DNA of 64,000 bases from Cryphonectria parasitica EP155 (GCF_011745365.1 NW_024468909.1:5394001-5458000), one strand, 5' to 3'. Counted from the first letter of the stretch, positions 34,931 through 47,000 are shown. The notes: a model not told the origin generated them from the letters alone. Numbers and translations are program-made.

Positions 34931-35482
34931 GATGGAAAAAGAAAGATGAAAATGGGAGGGAAATTGAAACCTTGAGTGGGTTGTGTGAATTTTAAGGATA
35001 ATGAATTTGAAAGGAGAAGGCTGGAAATTGTATTGTGGATGTTGTGGTTGTTGGAGGAGGAGGAAGAGGTGGTGATGGTGGTGATGTTAGAATACAAGCT
35101 CAGTGGGGCCCATGCAGGGATGCCAGCAGCAAGCCCATTCATCACTGTGCCCATTAGGCTTGCTTGGCTACTTGTCAAAAGGGCACACAGAAACACTCTT
35201 CATTCAAAATCACTACCCTATTGAAGTGTGCCTAGCATCCAAGAGAGAAATCCCTATGGAAAAAAAAATATATATATATGCACATGTATCCTAATAAATA
35301 ACAAGGCCTGTGCTCCAATCTATCTCTACATCCAAGTAATCTTCACGTGGAAGCTGTCTCTACTATGACATGACGTCTAATGCATCTTTAGTATACGCTT
35401 TAAAAGAAATCACCATCTAGATTTCATGTTCCTCTCAACCCAAAGAGTGTGTTAATGAGGAAAAAGACAATCAGAGGGCTCC
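34931..35482. other. Intergenic, no gene seen
   Basis: This is the CutC promoter side and the aminopeptidase 3' flank. It contains a short AT run (about 35268-35279). Confidence 0.4.
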
Positions 35483-37062
35483 TCAGTGATCCCATTCAGC
35501 ATCAATTGCCTCCCACTGGTCCAGGAATCCCTTGAACCACTTCACGCCCAGCCCGGGGTCAAGAGCACCCGTGGTGGCACGGATAGAGTGCATCGAGAGC
35601 TGCGGCAGCCCGGCATCGGCGGCTCTGACACCCATCATGCTGGACAGGGTGGGGCCAACGGTGCCTCCGGAGCGGGAGTCGTTGCGGATCATAAACAGCT
35701 GGTTCGTGCACCCGCTCAGCTCGGCCACGCGGTTGCAGATGGCCGTGCTGACGCTGTCCGTCGTCATGTGGCCGTTGCTGTCCTGGCAGACGACCAAGCC
35801 CACATTGAGCAAAGGCAGGTGCTCGCCCTGATACCGCTCGAGGAAGTTGGGGTTGGCGGCGTGGGTGACATCGGCCGACACGAGGAACGAGCGCGCATAG
35901 GTCTGGCCGATGACGCCGGGCCCAAACGTCTTGCCGGCGTCAGCTGTCAGGGCCTCGACGGCCCGCTCGATGACAGAAGGCAGGAAGTTTCCCTTGGCGC
36001 CCTGCCGGAGCAAGCTGCCAATCTCCTCGTCGTCAAACAGCGCAACCATCTTGATGCCGCTATCGGTTTCGGCGTCGTCGGACAGCACGAGACCCGTCAG
36101 GGCGGCCCAGGAGCAGAGCTTGTCGTCGATCCGGCCTGCGGAGATGAACTCCTTGTCCATACCGCTGAGGACCGCTGGTACGTGGTCGAACAGCTCGAGC
36201 TCCCAGTTGATGATGGAGCTGTAGTCCTGGGAGGAGATGCCGAGCTCCGAGGCGATGAGCTTCACCAGCTTCGGCGGCTGCGAAGCCACAAAGGTGCCGA
36301 CTTCGCCCACGGCCTCCTCCGCACCCGTTGACAAGCCGATGACCGGCACGACCTGCGTCTCCTTGTTCTGCGACCCCAGCATCCCGACACCGAAGTGGGG
36401 TGCCAGGGTGGGTATCTTGGCGATGGGCCAGCCGAGCTTGACCAGCTTCTGGGCAGTCTTTCCGGTCGACGTGTCACGGACGATGACGCGGCCGCCGATG
36501 CTCAGGTCTCGGTCCCACCATGTCTCATTGAGAGCACCGGCATACGGGGCAACACCAAGCTGCACGTAGCCGGCCTTGGTGGGCTTCTTGCTCACGGGCT
36601 TGAGCTTCGCGGTCAGGGCGTCGATGTGTCCAGCGATCATGGCCACGCCATGGCCAGGCTTGTAGGCCTTGCCGACCTTGAAGGCCACCATACTGCTCCC
36701 ATTTCGAGTAACGTAGTATTTGCCGCCGGGCTTGATCGTTTCGGACCAGTCGTCTCGCGCGGGAAGCTGTGTCGAGGGTGTTAGTCTCGGGCAAAGAAGA
36801 GGAAAAGAGGGGGGGGGACGGCTTCGCTGGTGGCTTTATATTTGGAAAATGGGCCAGTGACACTTACCTCGACGAAGCCCTTGAGGCCTAGTTCCTTCTT
36901 AAAATAACCCACGGCATGGAATATCGTCGGGTTCTCAGTCAGGAACTCGCAGAATGGTTTGGTGAAGGCCTCGGGCTTATCGCAGGTAGTCGGCGTGTGT
37001 GGAGGATGGTGGTGCCCTGCGTCTTGGGTGCTGGCGACGCGAGAGGTGGCACGGGGAGGCAT
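35483..37062 (-). CDS. Aspartyl aminopeptidase, M18 family
   Basis: This metallopeptidase removes N-terminal Asp/Glu residues. It is cytosolic or vacuole-delivered, like yeast Ape4 and mammalian DNPEP. Exons read from the complement, 36868-37062 and 35483-36766, give 492 residues, the usual family length. Metal-site motifs are present: AGHIDALTAKLKP (His ligand region), GRIDDKLCSW, FDDEEIGS (acidic ligands and catalytic Glu), DVTHAANPN, RNDSRSGGTVGP and the C-terminal MHSIRATTGALDPG (His ligand). I chose the ATG at 37060-37062 because its context (CAACATGCC) is close to the fungal consensus and the length fits. An in-frame ATG at 37222-37224 would add 54 residues with a glutamine run. The single intron has a C9 tract in the transcript. 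Confidence 0.9.
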
Positions 37063-38182
37063 GTTGTATGTTGAAGCGGCCGAGGTCACGTTATGAGCAG
37101 ACTCTAACGAGAGGTTTGAGAGGGCATACACGCCACCTCGAACGGCTTGCTGCTGCTGCTGCTGCGGCGGCGGCGCCGGGCCGGCTGGATCGTATTGTCT
37201 GCCTTCGGCTCTGCTTCTAACCATCCTGTGACCTTTTTTGTGGGAAGTCTTCCGAGACTTGCCGTAGATGATATGAAGAGGTTGTGAGAACGAAAGCGCT
37301 TTCAACGAGAGGAAAAGAGAATCGGGCTTGAAGGGAGTGTGAGACGTGAAAATGGTTGAACGGGGGAAGTCTGATAGCGATGGGCAATGACGGGGGTTAT
37401 TCGGGAGGTTGGCACGCGATACATGTCACAAGCTACTGTATCTCTTATCGCAGCCAGGGTCCAGCTGCTTTCCTCTTTAGGACGGGAACAACTGTCCAAA
37501 GAAAAGCCGAGGTCCCAGGGATACCTGAGGGTTAGGGTTGTCTTAGGTAATCCCCCCCCCCTCCTTAAAAAGAAAGAAGGAATTAGAACAAGGAAAGTTT
37601 GACTTTGTCGATTACTCACCTCTACAATCCTTCTCCTTCTTTTCCTCCACCTTCTTCCCGTAAGTTTGATTTGTCGTGTCGATCCAGATCAGTAAACTCT
37701 CACCGCCTCTGGTGTTCAATATGGTGACTACAACCCAGCCAGAGGTATTCACAATACGAGGTGACTAGGGCCAGCGCCCCTCTCAGCTGTTGTTCCTGCC
37801 GACGAAAAAAAAAAACGGTCATGGCCACTTATGTCTTTGCACCGCGCCGCCATTTCCGCCATTTCCGAGAAGAGGCTGCGATGACGACGATCTAATCAGC
37901 CCTACGGGGGCGCGTCACTCTTCCGTTTTTCCGATGCTACCCTCTTGATTCGCTTTTCCAGGGGCAACCGCGGGTGGCAGGTGATTTTTGACTTTTCCAT
38001 GTGTCAGACCTTAGCGCCCTTAGCGCGGAAGCGCCGCAGGGAAGCGCAGCAAGGCAAAAGCCGCCCCCAGCAAGTTGCAGTGCGGTGCAGTGGTAGTGCA
38101 GCCCGCGGAGGATTTCTCAGACACTGCCAGACACGAAACCTGGAAGGGAACGTTGCTTTCCGAGAGAAGAGGCTTGTGGGGA

Positions 38183-38183
<1 letters not shown>

Positions 38184-38232
<49 letters not shown>
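38184..38232. repeat. GA dinucleotide microsatellite
   Basis: About twenty GA units with few interruptions, 175 bp upstream of the TATA box of the NIS1-like gene. Confidence 0.85.
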
Positions 38233-38405
38233 CTGGGGGGTTGGGCAAGGAGGGGGAGGAGTAAGCAACGAGGCTGAGGCTTTTTCGTATACACTTGACA
38301 TCTTCGCACAACGTTTCCGAAAAGAGACAAGACCTAGTTGCTAAGCAGATATTTGTTGGGGAGTCTCACAAGATGACAGGCTGGTGGTGGAGGCAGGTGT
38401 GAGGA

Positions 38406-38411
38406 TATAAA
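38406..38411 (+). promoter_or_regulatory. TATA box of the NIS1-like gene
   Basis: TATAAA in the context gaggatataaagagg, 162 nt before the start codon. A leader rich in A and C follows. This fits a strongly regulated secreted-protein gene. Confidence 0.65.
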
Positions 38412-38572
38412 GAGGGCGACGGTTCTGGACTGAGAAATCAGATGTCACCTGCAGAAATCCAAGACATTAGACAAAAGACACATACATCTCTATTTGAGGA
38501 TCTCGATAACTTCTAAAATCTTGTCCAGACATTTTTTGCTCCTATCCGGAAGAACTCACACAACGTTTCAAA

Positions 38573-39128
38573 ATGCGTGCCTCCAGTATCCTCGCCGCCT
38601 CCGCCCCCCTCCTCTCTCTGGTCCAGGCCAGGATCGGAGGCATCGGCATCCCGTCGACCATCAAGCCAGGCGACACGTTCAACTTGGTCATCGAGGGCGA
38701 GGGCTACATCCAGTCCGTGACCGACGTGTCCATAGCTGTGGGGTATAACCCGGGCGCCAACCCTCTCGACTACGGTCTCGGCATCTTCATTACGGCGTTT
38801 GATCTAGGTAAGCTGACAAATGACCCAGCCTCATAGCCTCCTCTTTCTCTCTCTCTCTCTCTCCAGAAATCCCATATGATCATCTTACTAACAAAAACAC
38901 TGCTCTTATACAGTCGCCGACTCCAACTACGATGGCAACTACAACAAGAGCGTGACCCTCCCGGCCACGGCCCAGACCGGCGCGGCTACCTTCACCGCCA
39001 GCCTGGAGAGCCTGTACGGAGTTCAGTATGAGCCGGCGCTGTACCCTTTCAATGTGTCCTTCACGATCGGGGATGCAACCAGCACGGACTACACCTTTGT
39101 CGGCCTCAACCCTCCCGAATTTTCTTAG
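38573..39128 (+). CDS. NIS1-type small secreted protein
   Basis: Two exons, 38573-38807 and 38914-39128, give 149 residues. The N terminus is a classical signal peptide: a short basic start, a hydrophobic core, and a likely cut after the Ala of the LVQA segment near residue 19. The mature part matches the NIS1 pattern: an opening RIGGIGIPSTIKPGD, the YIQSVTDVSIAVGY core, then a beta-rich C-terminal half ending in FNVSFTIGDATS. Family members, first described in Colletotrichum and present in many filamentous fungi, are secreted. Some are reported as effectors that interfere with plant receptor-kinase immune signalling. Whether this copy does so cannot be told from sequence. The intron includes a CT dinucleotide run (38843-38864). 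Confidence 0.85.
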
Positions 39129-39611
39129 AGGGAAATTAGGCAAATCAGTCGAGGGCAATATAGTTAGTGGTCGGCTTATAAAAAGCATGCCAATGGGTTT
39201 AATGGAGCACAGTTGGTGTGGGTAGTGTGTGGGTGGGCAGGTGGTATGATATGGTATGGTAACGGTGTATTTGAAGAACTTATATATAAATCTTTTTCTT
39301 CATTTGTATATAGATACTAGATGAATACACCATCACACTCCTTTTCTCCTAGGCTACAAGATCCAAGTCTGTCTTGTTCACCAGAATTGGTTTTGACTGC
39401 GGGGGATGCCCAACAACCAATCATGAGCGGTAGATGAAGGGCCTTGCTTCCGAATGCAGTAGGTGGGGGCCTCCAAATATTGTACTAGCAAGCGCGATCC
39501 AGGCCTTTTCTACTCGAAAGAAAATACCGAGTGGGTGCAAGCTCAATCTCTCTCGACAAATTCAAACCGACGATGAGAACGACCTTCGTCCATCTCCTTT
39601 TTGACCATGCC
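39129..39611. other. Intergenic between convergent genes
   Basis: This holds the 3' ends of the NIS1-like and dehydrogenase genes. It has AT-rich stretches near 39280-39330. Nothing else is supported. Confidence 0.4.
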
Positions 39612-40622
39612 TTAAAAAGGCTGCACCCCATCCCGGCCAACAACCTTGCCCTCCAGACCATCTCTCTCCCCCACCACACACCCAACCACCACCCTCGCCC
39701 CATCCTCAGGCCCCTGGATGCCCCTCTCCCTCGCCATCTCTGCCCGTCCCGGCCCCATGAAGTTTGTAGCATTCACTCCAGGATCCGCACTCCAAACCCT
39801 CACCACCACCTTCTTCTCCTTCTCCTCCTTGTCACCCCTCACAGCACATCTCTCCTCCGCCCCATACCGCTTCCAATACTCCAACATCAACATATTCAAA
39901 GCCGCCTTGCTCACCCGATACTCAAGCGGACTAGACCCCGTGACAGCCCGATAATACCGCGACCCAGGGTCCGCCGCCCCAGCAAACGACCCCATCGAGC
40001 TCGACACAAACACCACCCGCCGCTCCTCCTCATCAGCAGCAGCAGTACCACCAGCACCACCATCGCCGTCTCTCTGCACCAAAAGCAACGGGAGGAACGC
40101 CTCCGTCACCGCCGCGGCCCCCACCACATTCACCTCCAGGTCCGCCCTGAGCGCCACCACCACGTCCTCGTCCTGGCACAGCACGCCGGCGTTGTTCACC
40201 AGCACGTCGAGGCGCCCAAAGTCTCTCTTCACGAGCGCCGCGGCTGCCTGGATGGACGCCAGGTCCGTGACGTCGAGCTGGAGCGGGGTGATGGATGACC
40301 CGCCGCCGCCGCCGCCGCCGGCCTGGATGGACTCGACCGCTTTCTGCCCCTTGGCTGCGTCTCGGCTGCCGAGGAGGACGTGGTATGCCTCGCCGTTGGG
40401 CCCGCGCGAGGTCGTCGCCAGACTCTTGGCGACTTCGTAGCCGATCCCTTGGTTGGCGCCTTATGTGTATGTGTATATTTTTTGTAAGTGTGTGTGTGTG
40501 TGTTTGTAACATAACACAAAAAAAAAAAAAGGGGGGGGGGGGGGCCCAGTCCAGTCGGAAATCAAAAGAGGGGTTCAATACATACCCGTGACGAGGCAAA
40601 TGAGCCTTTCGGGAGTGGTCAT
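39612..40622 (-). CDS. Short-chain dehydrogenase/reductase
   Basis: This is an NAD(P)-dependent oxidoreductase of the classical SDR type; the substrate is not deducible. Exons read from the complement, 40586-40622 and 39612-40459, give 294 residues. The intron splits the cofactor motif TGANQGIG after its first Gly. Next come LLGSRD, QLDVTD, the NNAG motif (VLVNNAGVL) and a serine-rich VVFVSSSMGS active-site strand. The catalytic YRVSK (Tyr-x-x-x-Lys) lies in PLEYRVSKAALNMLM, and ADPGVNATNF follows. A glycine run and an alanine/glutamate-rich insert expand two loops. Closest in style to carbonyl-reductase-like SDRs. The intron contains unusual sequence in the transcript: a C14 tract next to T13 and an alternating CA run. 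Confidence 0.88.
40531..40544. repeat. A13-G14 homopolymer junction in the SDR intron
   Basis: A poly-A tract ending at 40530 passes directly into fourteen G. A TG run lies about 25-40 bases to its left. Confidence 0.9.
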
Positions 40623-41374
40623 GGTTGATGATCTATCGAGTCTCTGCTATAGAAGTTTCCAAGTAAGACTAATTCTGGTACGAGTTGCGCAGGAGAGCAA
40701 TGTTTACAATTGATTCTCGAATGTTTCCCCTGTGCGTTCTTGCACACCTTGAACCCAATCTAACTCCCGTATGCCACCATCCTACGGAGGGGTTCTGACG
40801 GACTTTACATATGTCCGCAGTAATCCCCTCCTCTCCTCACTTGCGCAACCTAAAAAGGCAATCCTTGCGCACGAAAGTGGCACAGATTATCTGAGTTTCA
40901 GTCATGCCACCAACGGCCAGTAACAGCACACACACACACACACACAAAACAAAGAGGATCTCCATCTCTGGTAATAGGCGTCCAAGACGCAGTATCATTA
41001 CCACTTCTCAGCCTTCCACAAGGGAAGAGCAATGGTGAGAAACAGTGAGGTATGCTATGTGCTATAATATGTAACATGAACACCCAAGAAAACGAAAAGG
41101 GGGTATTTGCCATGACGGGGTCCCAAGAAAAAAAAGAAAAAGAAAAGCAACAAAGAAAAGCGAAATCAATCCCCAGTGCTCCTATAGCAACAAAAGGAAA
41201 AGGTGGTATCTTTTGCCCGGGTCGTGGCACAAAATAAAAGCCTCGCTCAGAAACAATGCTCCACGCATGCATGCTAAGTGATAGTTGCTCCGCTCCAATA
41301 CCGTCCGTCAGTGCCAAAAAGCCAAAACACCAAGCATGTTTTCCTTCCGTAGTGTGTACCTATTTTCCCCCCAA
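40623..41374. other. Intergenic, no gene seen
   Basis: This is the promoter side of the dehydrogenase and the 3' flank of the KAR9-like gene, with a CA run at about 40928-40946. Confidence 0.4.
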
Positions 41375-44059
41375 TCAGGTGGCCTTCCTGAACACCCGCT
41401 TTGTTCCCCCAACCTTTCCCAGTTCACCAAACTTTCCTGAGCCGTGGGCTTCGCTGGGCGCAGACCTCGGGATGTCCGAGCCGGCGCTGGCAGCCCGCAC
41501 CTTGTTTTTGATGCTCTCGACCCACTCGAGGCTCTCGATGGGGATTTCCTTTCTTGAGCCCCGCGGGCCCGCCATGCCGAGCGAGCTCTCCTCCTCCGTC
41601 CAGCTGAGGCGCGAGCTGGATCTCGACCGGCCGGTGCTGCCGGAGACCGAGTCCACCGAGGAGGGCTCCGAGGCCCGTGGTGCGCCGTACGCAATAGGTG
41701 TCTGGGGGGCCAGTCTAGGGCCCAGGAGCTCTTCGCCCGCGCTGGCCTTGCGGGTCTTCTTTACATAGATCGGGCTCACGTCGACCGCCGAGCCGGGACG
41801 ACTCTGAGGACTGGGGCCCGGGCGGGCCGGCGGGCTGGCCGAGGTTCGGCTGCTCATGCTGCTCGTCGAGCGTGGGACGTCTCGGACCTCGAGCCGCTGC
41901 TCGCTCCCGCGGTTGGATCGCCGCCCGTGGTGGATCGCGTACTCCTTGAGGTATTCTCCCAGGTCGGCCCAGCCCCCACCGACACGCACCATCACCCGCT
42001 CACCCGACTCGCCGACACAGCGGATGAACAGCTTGATCGGCGCCTCGCCATTCGCTCTCGAGAGGTGATACATCTTGATGTCCTGGTTGGCGCGCTGCTG
42101 CCGAGACCGAGCGACGGGGGCCAGCATGAAGGCTGGCGTACTGGCGCGGGAGGACATGGTGGACCGGCTGCGGCCCGACTTGTCGGCTGCCCCCCTCGGC
42201 TTCGTGTACGGCAGCTGGAGGTCCGGCGGGTTCAGGTGGCTGAGGAAGGTGGCCTTCGAAGACAGCTGGATCTTGGCTGGGATGTTCTCCAGGATCTCGG
42301 CGATCTGTTGTCGCATGTGGTGGTCCTCTTCGCCGTTCGGATCGCTGAGTATGATGGGGCTTCCGAGTTCCTGCGCTGGGGTGCTATCGTATACCGACGT
42401 GAGGGGTGTCTGGAGAGCATCTTCGTCCTCATCCTCCGGATCCTCAGGCACGGGCGGCATATCGCTGAGCGGCAGCGACATCGACCTGGTCTCACGCGGT
42501 GGTGTGTGTGGGGACCGCCCACTGCTGCTGACGGGGAGAAGCTCCGGCGTCATTGACGGGTCCTGCTGTCGTGCCTGGGTACCACCGGTAGACGATTTGG
42601 AAAGAGTGCTCCTCGGTGTCGCCTGTGGCAGAGACGACTCGTCAGACCCTTCCTGACTGGAGACCAGTGAGAAGTTGTCGCCGTCGAGCTCCAGATCGGT
42701 CATTGCTCCATCACCGCTTTCACTGCTCTTCCGGGTGGCGGAGCCCGAGTCGCTCGTCACGGCGATGGCTGGGGACCCGTTGGAGGCACCGTCCGCTTCC
42801 TCGCTCGGGACAGGCCGGTCTAGCTCATCAGCTGAGCTGTTCGCTGGCTCTTCGTCATCGTTGACGTGCTCAATGCTGATCACTAGATCTGATGCGGTGC
42901 CGATCTCGGCATTGCCGTCCTTGTTGTTGGAGTCGTCCTCCGAAGAAACTTCAGAGTTCTCGGGCAGAACATGTTCAACAGGCTCTTTCAAAGCTGCAAG
43001 CTCTGCATCGCGCATCTTCCTCTCGCAGGCAGCGATCCACTCGGAGAAGTCGCGCTCCACGGCCTCCATGCGATCAAGCATCTCATCCGGCAGGATATCG
43101 TCCCGGCCTTCGAGGGTGTCCAGCATGAAGTCGAGGCTCTGTGCTGCGGTTGCGACCTTCTTGTCAAGGACCAGTCTCATCACTTCGAACTCGCGTGCGG
43201 AGAGCGCCAAGGCCTGCGACGCTGTCCCTGGCCTGATGGTGGCCCAACCCGTCTGAACGGCAGACTCGGCATCAGCTACCGCATCCAGCCACGAGGGAAT
43301 GCGCCGCAGAACCGTTAGGCGCACGCTCCAGATGCTCATGAGCCGGATGAGCTTCGAGAGGTTGGGCAGCGCCTGGACAACGGTGGCCGTGATGACAGCG
43401 GTCATGTCGTCCATCTTGGTGTAGGACGCGAGGGAGACTAGGCCAAGCTGGCGCTCCAGGGTCGGGCTGCCGGGTTCGCCGGGCCTGGACAGCGGCATGA
43501 TGTGGTTGTGTAGAACATGGCTCTTGATCTCCTCGATCTCGAGCCTGTCCAGCTCGGCCTGGATCTGGTCAAGACGCGTCTCGTAGCGCGTCACGTCCGA
43601 CTCTGGGAGACTGCCGATGTATGGCTCGTCAGCCCTTGTAGGTGTGTTGTAGTGTTGCGCCTCCTTGACCAGCGATCCAGACCTCCCCCGCGCCGAGGAG
43701 ATAGCATCTGTTGGAGGAGCCGGTGCCAGGAAGCCGGCGCCCCCTTGCGCAGGCCATGGCCAGTCGCGCAGCTCGTCGAGCCACTCGTAGATGTTCTTGG
43801 AGGCGACGGCGGCGCGCATGGCGAAGCTCCGCTCAGCCTGAGTCGCGGCGTCCATGCAAGCCTTCAGGGGCCCAGTGGGGGCGCGGAACGTATCCACGGC
43901 GGTCAATGGAGAGAGGAGGGATATGAAGTCGTCGGAGGATTGTGGGCGTTGTGTAGTAGTAATGGTAAGAGACGAACGCGAGGCCGACGGGGAGGGTCGA
44001 CCCGCGAACAGCAGTCGGGCCCCGGGGGGCGGAGGGTGTATGGAGGGGGATTCGGTCAT
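41375..44059 (-). CDS. KAR9-like spindle-orientation protein with GAS2-type motif
   Basis: A single-exon gene of 894 residues. The N-terminal helical half (DAATQAERSFAMRAAVASK, IYEWLDELRDWPWP, and a helix-rich stretch to about residue 370) resembles the fungal KAR9 domain. In yeast KAR9 links microtubule plus ends to the actin system and orients the spindle. The middle 300 residues are acidic and serine/proline-rich. Near the C terminus a segment with RVMVRVGGGWADLGEYLKE looks like the GAS2-related (GAR) microtubule-binding motif. Scattered basic Ser/Arg/Pro segments such as STSSMSSRTSASPPARPG are the type of sequence that binds EB1 and microtubules. The assignment is from pattern memory; a profile search against the KAR9 and GAS2 families would settle it. 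Expected location: cytoplasmic microtubules and spindle pole bodies. Confidence 0.75.
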   Translation of the reverse strand: MTESPSIHPPPPGARLLFAGRPSPSASRSSLTITTTQRPQSSDDFISLLSPLTAVDTFRAPTGPLKACMDAATQAERSFAMRAAVASKNIYEWLDELRDWPWPAQGGAGFLAPAPPTDAISSARGRSGSLVKEAQHYNTPTRADEPYIGSLPESDVTRYETRLDQIQAELDRLEIEEIKSHVLHNHIMPLSRPGEPGSPTLERQLGLVSLASYTKMDDMTAVITATVVQALPNLSKLIRLMSIWSVRLTVLRRIPSWLDAVADAESAVQTGWATIRPGTASQALALSAREFEVMRLVLDKKVATAAQSLDFMLDTLEGRDDILPDEMLDRMEAVERDFSEWIAACERKMRDAELAALKEPVEHVLPENSEVSSEDDSNNKDGNAEIGTASDLVISIEHVNDDEEPANSSADELDRPVPSEEADGASNGSPAIAVTSDSGSATRKSSESGDGAMTDLELDGDNFSLVSSQEGSDESSLPQATPRSTLSKSSTGGTQARQQDPSMTPELLPVSSSGRSPHTPPRETRSMSLPLSDMPPVPEDPEDEDEDALQTPLTSVYDSTPAQELGSPIILSDPNGEEDHHMRQQIAEILENIPAKIQLSSKATFLSHLNPPDLQLPYTKPRGAADKSGRSRSTMSSRASTPAFMLAPVARSRQQRANQDIKMYHLSRANGEAPIKLFIRCVGESGERVMVRVGGGWADLGEYLKEYAIHHGRRSNRGSEQRLEVRDVPRSTSSMSSRTSASPPARPGPSPQSRPGSAVDVSPIYVKKTRKASAGEELLGPRLAPQTPIAYGAPRASEPSSVDSVSGSTGRSRSSSRLSWTEEESSLGMAGPRGSRKEIPIESLEWVESIKNKVRAASAGSDIPRSAPSEAHGSGKFGELGKVGGTKRVFRKAT

Positions 44060-47000
44060 GGTGAGTTGAGGAGTTGCAGGACGAGTCAGAGATGTCGATG
44101 GTCTGGTTGTCGTGGTAGGGAGTGGTGGTCCACACGAGGCATGGCCGGTGTGGTCCCTGTGGCTCTTATGAACCTATGAACGAAAGATTGTATGCAAATA
44201 ACCTCGAAAGGCTCATAGTTAGAGCGGGTGAAGGTGGTTGGTTGATGAGAAGCTCAAAGACCAAGGTTTGCCCCAGGCTTTCTGGCGCCCTCCTTTGAGA
44301 CTGCGCGCTCGTAGCCTCTTTGTATACTTATGTCCGGCTGTCTTGTCTCCAACGATGCGCAGGGCCGGGGGCCAACAGAGGGAAGCAGGCAGGAGAGGGG
44401 CCACAAGTGAAAAGGACCCAATGCGATGGCTGGCAGATGGCTGGCGCGGTTCCTGCAGAAGCAGAGGGCGCGGCAGGGCTTTGACGGACAGCTTTTTCAG
44501 CACGGACAATCGGAGGGTGAATAGATGGCTGGATAGGATGGGTGGCGTCTGTCGCGCGCGCTGTTGGTCGTGGTACGGGTACAACACGGTACGACACGGT
44601 ACAGGGTAGAGGGTACAAAGACCATGCGAGAGAGAGACAAACAGCTCTGTCGTGCTGGAGGTTCCACGTCCCAGGTTCCAGAATCCAGAAATCCAGTTCC
44701 AGTTCAGGGGTTTCGCGCGTGATAGGCCCGAGATAGATGCAGGTTGTGCAGGACCTGAGGTGAGAGTGGATAAAGAGCGACGTGTCTTGTGAGGACTGAG
44801 AGCCCCTTCAAGATGCAGTATGATGTATTGTAGGCAGCCCAAGACGTGAGACAAAGTTGATTGTGAAGGCTTAGCCGCGATTTGCTGCGTGGCAGTTGAA
44901 ACGAGAGACAACGAGGCTGGGTTGGTGAGGTGGACTCTGTCGCACAACACACACAAAGGTAGGTTGCTCTCTGTAAAGTAAGGGAGGAGGGAGGGTTGGG
45001 AGGGGTGGAAAGGGCGGGATGGGCACCCTGACTCCTCTTCAGCTGGATGAGAAATAAGGCTGCGCTGCCTGGTTGGAAGGAGAAACTTAGGCACGAGGGT
45101 CCGAACTCATCGAAGGGGGGGAGGAGGAGGAGGAGGAGGAGGAGGATGGACCAGCTGGTGCACCTTGCGCTGCTCTGTGTGGATACAGAGTCTCCGTATC
45201 ACGCGTACAAGGAGAGTAGAGATAAAAAGAGACAAGAGACAAGAGAGTGACAGTAGACGAGACGCCAGAAACCAAACAAAAAGGGAAGAGAATGTGGTGT
45301 CAACCAACGAGGTTTGACGAGGCAAGAGAGGAGGGAGGGTACGTAGTTTGGTTGGAGAACCAGTCGGGAAGTCAGAAACCCAGAAAAGGCAGCGGCTACT
45401 CGACGTGTTGCAGCTTATTCTTTGTCGCGCCACCCTTGTCGCATTATGCGGCCCAGGGCAAGCAAAACCCCCTGAAAATAAACCATACCACCTATAAATT
45501 ATAGAATCGCACCCACCACAATACCATGTCCGTGCAACTTGCAAGTCTCCCTCAACTATGCGCGTAAAAATAGCCACATATTCATTTCCAAGATGAAAAC
45601 TTTTTGTAAGATCTCAGGGTCCTTCACAATGGGGCCTCTCTTTCTCTCTTTTTATTTTATACTTCTTCTCGCCGTCTTATTCAAACCTGACACCATCAAA
45701 ACACAACAACCGAACTCACCAGAAGGAAATTTCTGGTGGATCTCCTTGATCTCCCAGAACGAGCCAGTCTCATTACGAATGGCGAAATTTGATTAATTAT
45801 TGATAGCCCAAAACCCAAACACTTTCCCACAACAATCTTGCATCGCGTTGCACAAAGTACCCGAGTATGTATGTGTTGTTTGTGTCTGCAGCCTTTCCAT
45901 CAAGTATTCAGGATCCATACGACTTGGCCTGGTTTGTCATGGGAAACATCCGCTCGCTCGCGCGGCTACTTCAGGACAGAACAGACACGACAGCACGTGT
46001 TTAGTGTTTCTCCCTATCAGAAGCCCACGGTGCAGGGGTACTATCAGCAGATTGGCACAGAGAGAGGGGGGTATGTGTGTGTATGAAGTGTCAACGCCAG
46101 CCCTGCACTGCCCAGCACATATCTTTTTGTTAGATGAATCAATCCCCTCCTTCACATGCAAAGAATGTGTGAGTCGTGTGCTGTTCCTGCGTGGCAGCGT
46201 GGCACGCTACGGAGCGAGGGAGAGGGGTGCAAGGGGAAAGGATTGCTCTCCCCATGCAAGATGAGATCAAAATCCAGGGCTTGCCCAGCACCGAGTGGGC
46301 TGCTGTTGTCCACGTTCCTGGTCTCGAAGTGTTCCTGTACCCACCTTCTCGCCCAGGATGGTCCACCGGCGGGGCCAGGGCAGCGCTGTGGTACGTCCGG
46401 ATGTGAAGCTGTGTGGGGGGGAGGATGAGGAGTATCCATCGTCGAGCTGAGCTTCTCTCTTCTCTCACTCTCTCTCACTCTCTTTCTTACTATGGTACCC
46501 AGGTCCCATAATACTAGTACTACTACTAGACCGCAGTACGGCTCTGGGGCGGCCGGCAACCGAGCCGATGTACTCTTCATCCTGCCCCTCGCCCCCAGTC
46601 CAGAACATGCATGACCAGCTGTAGCGGCATGTACGGTTTGAGAATGCAATGGACGGAATTTGCACGGTCCACGCGAGCAGTGCCACGTCGCTCATGTCTT
46701 GTTCACAGCGAGCATTCCGATTTCAAAGCTATATGCAGTACGAAATCCTGATGTGCCAGATACTTCCTTGCGGGTACACCTCGCCGCCCTTGTCGTTCAG
46801 TTTTCGAGGAGAACGCGGCTTCCAGCTGCCCATCCTTCCACCCACCGATTCGCCCACGTTTTTGCAACTTCCGTCATCATGGCTTTACAATAAACAACAA
46901 TTTGCCAACCAGCCGCCAGAAGCAGGAGGGAAATGAAATTCCCACCCAAAAAAAAAAAAAAAAAAAACAACCATCTCATTCATCGCTTTTTGTATTCGTG

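Larger units (their letters stand above)
37063..38572. other. Divergent promoter region with microsatellite
   Basis: This lies between the divergently oriented aminopeptidase and the NIS1-like gene. It contains a coding-like extension up to 37224, a C10 tract at 37552-37561, a GA-rich microsatellite at about 38184-38232 and a TATA box at 38406-38411. No further gene is seen. Confidence 0.5.
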
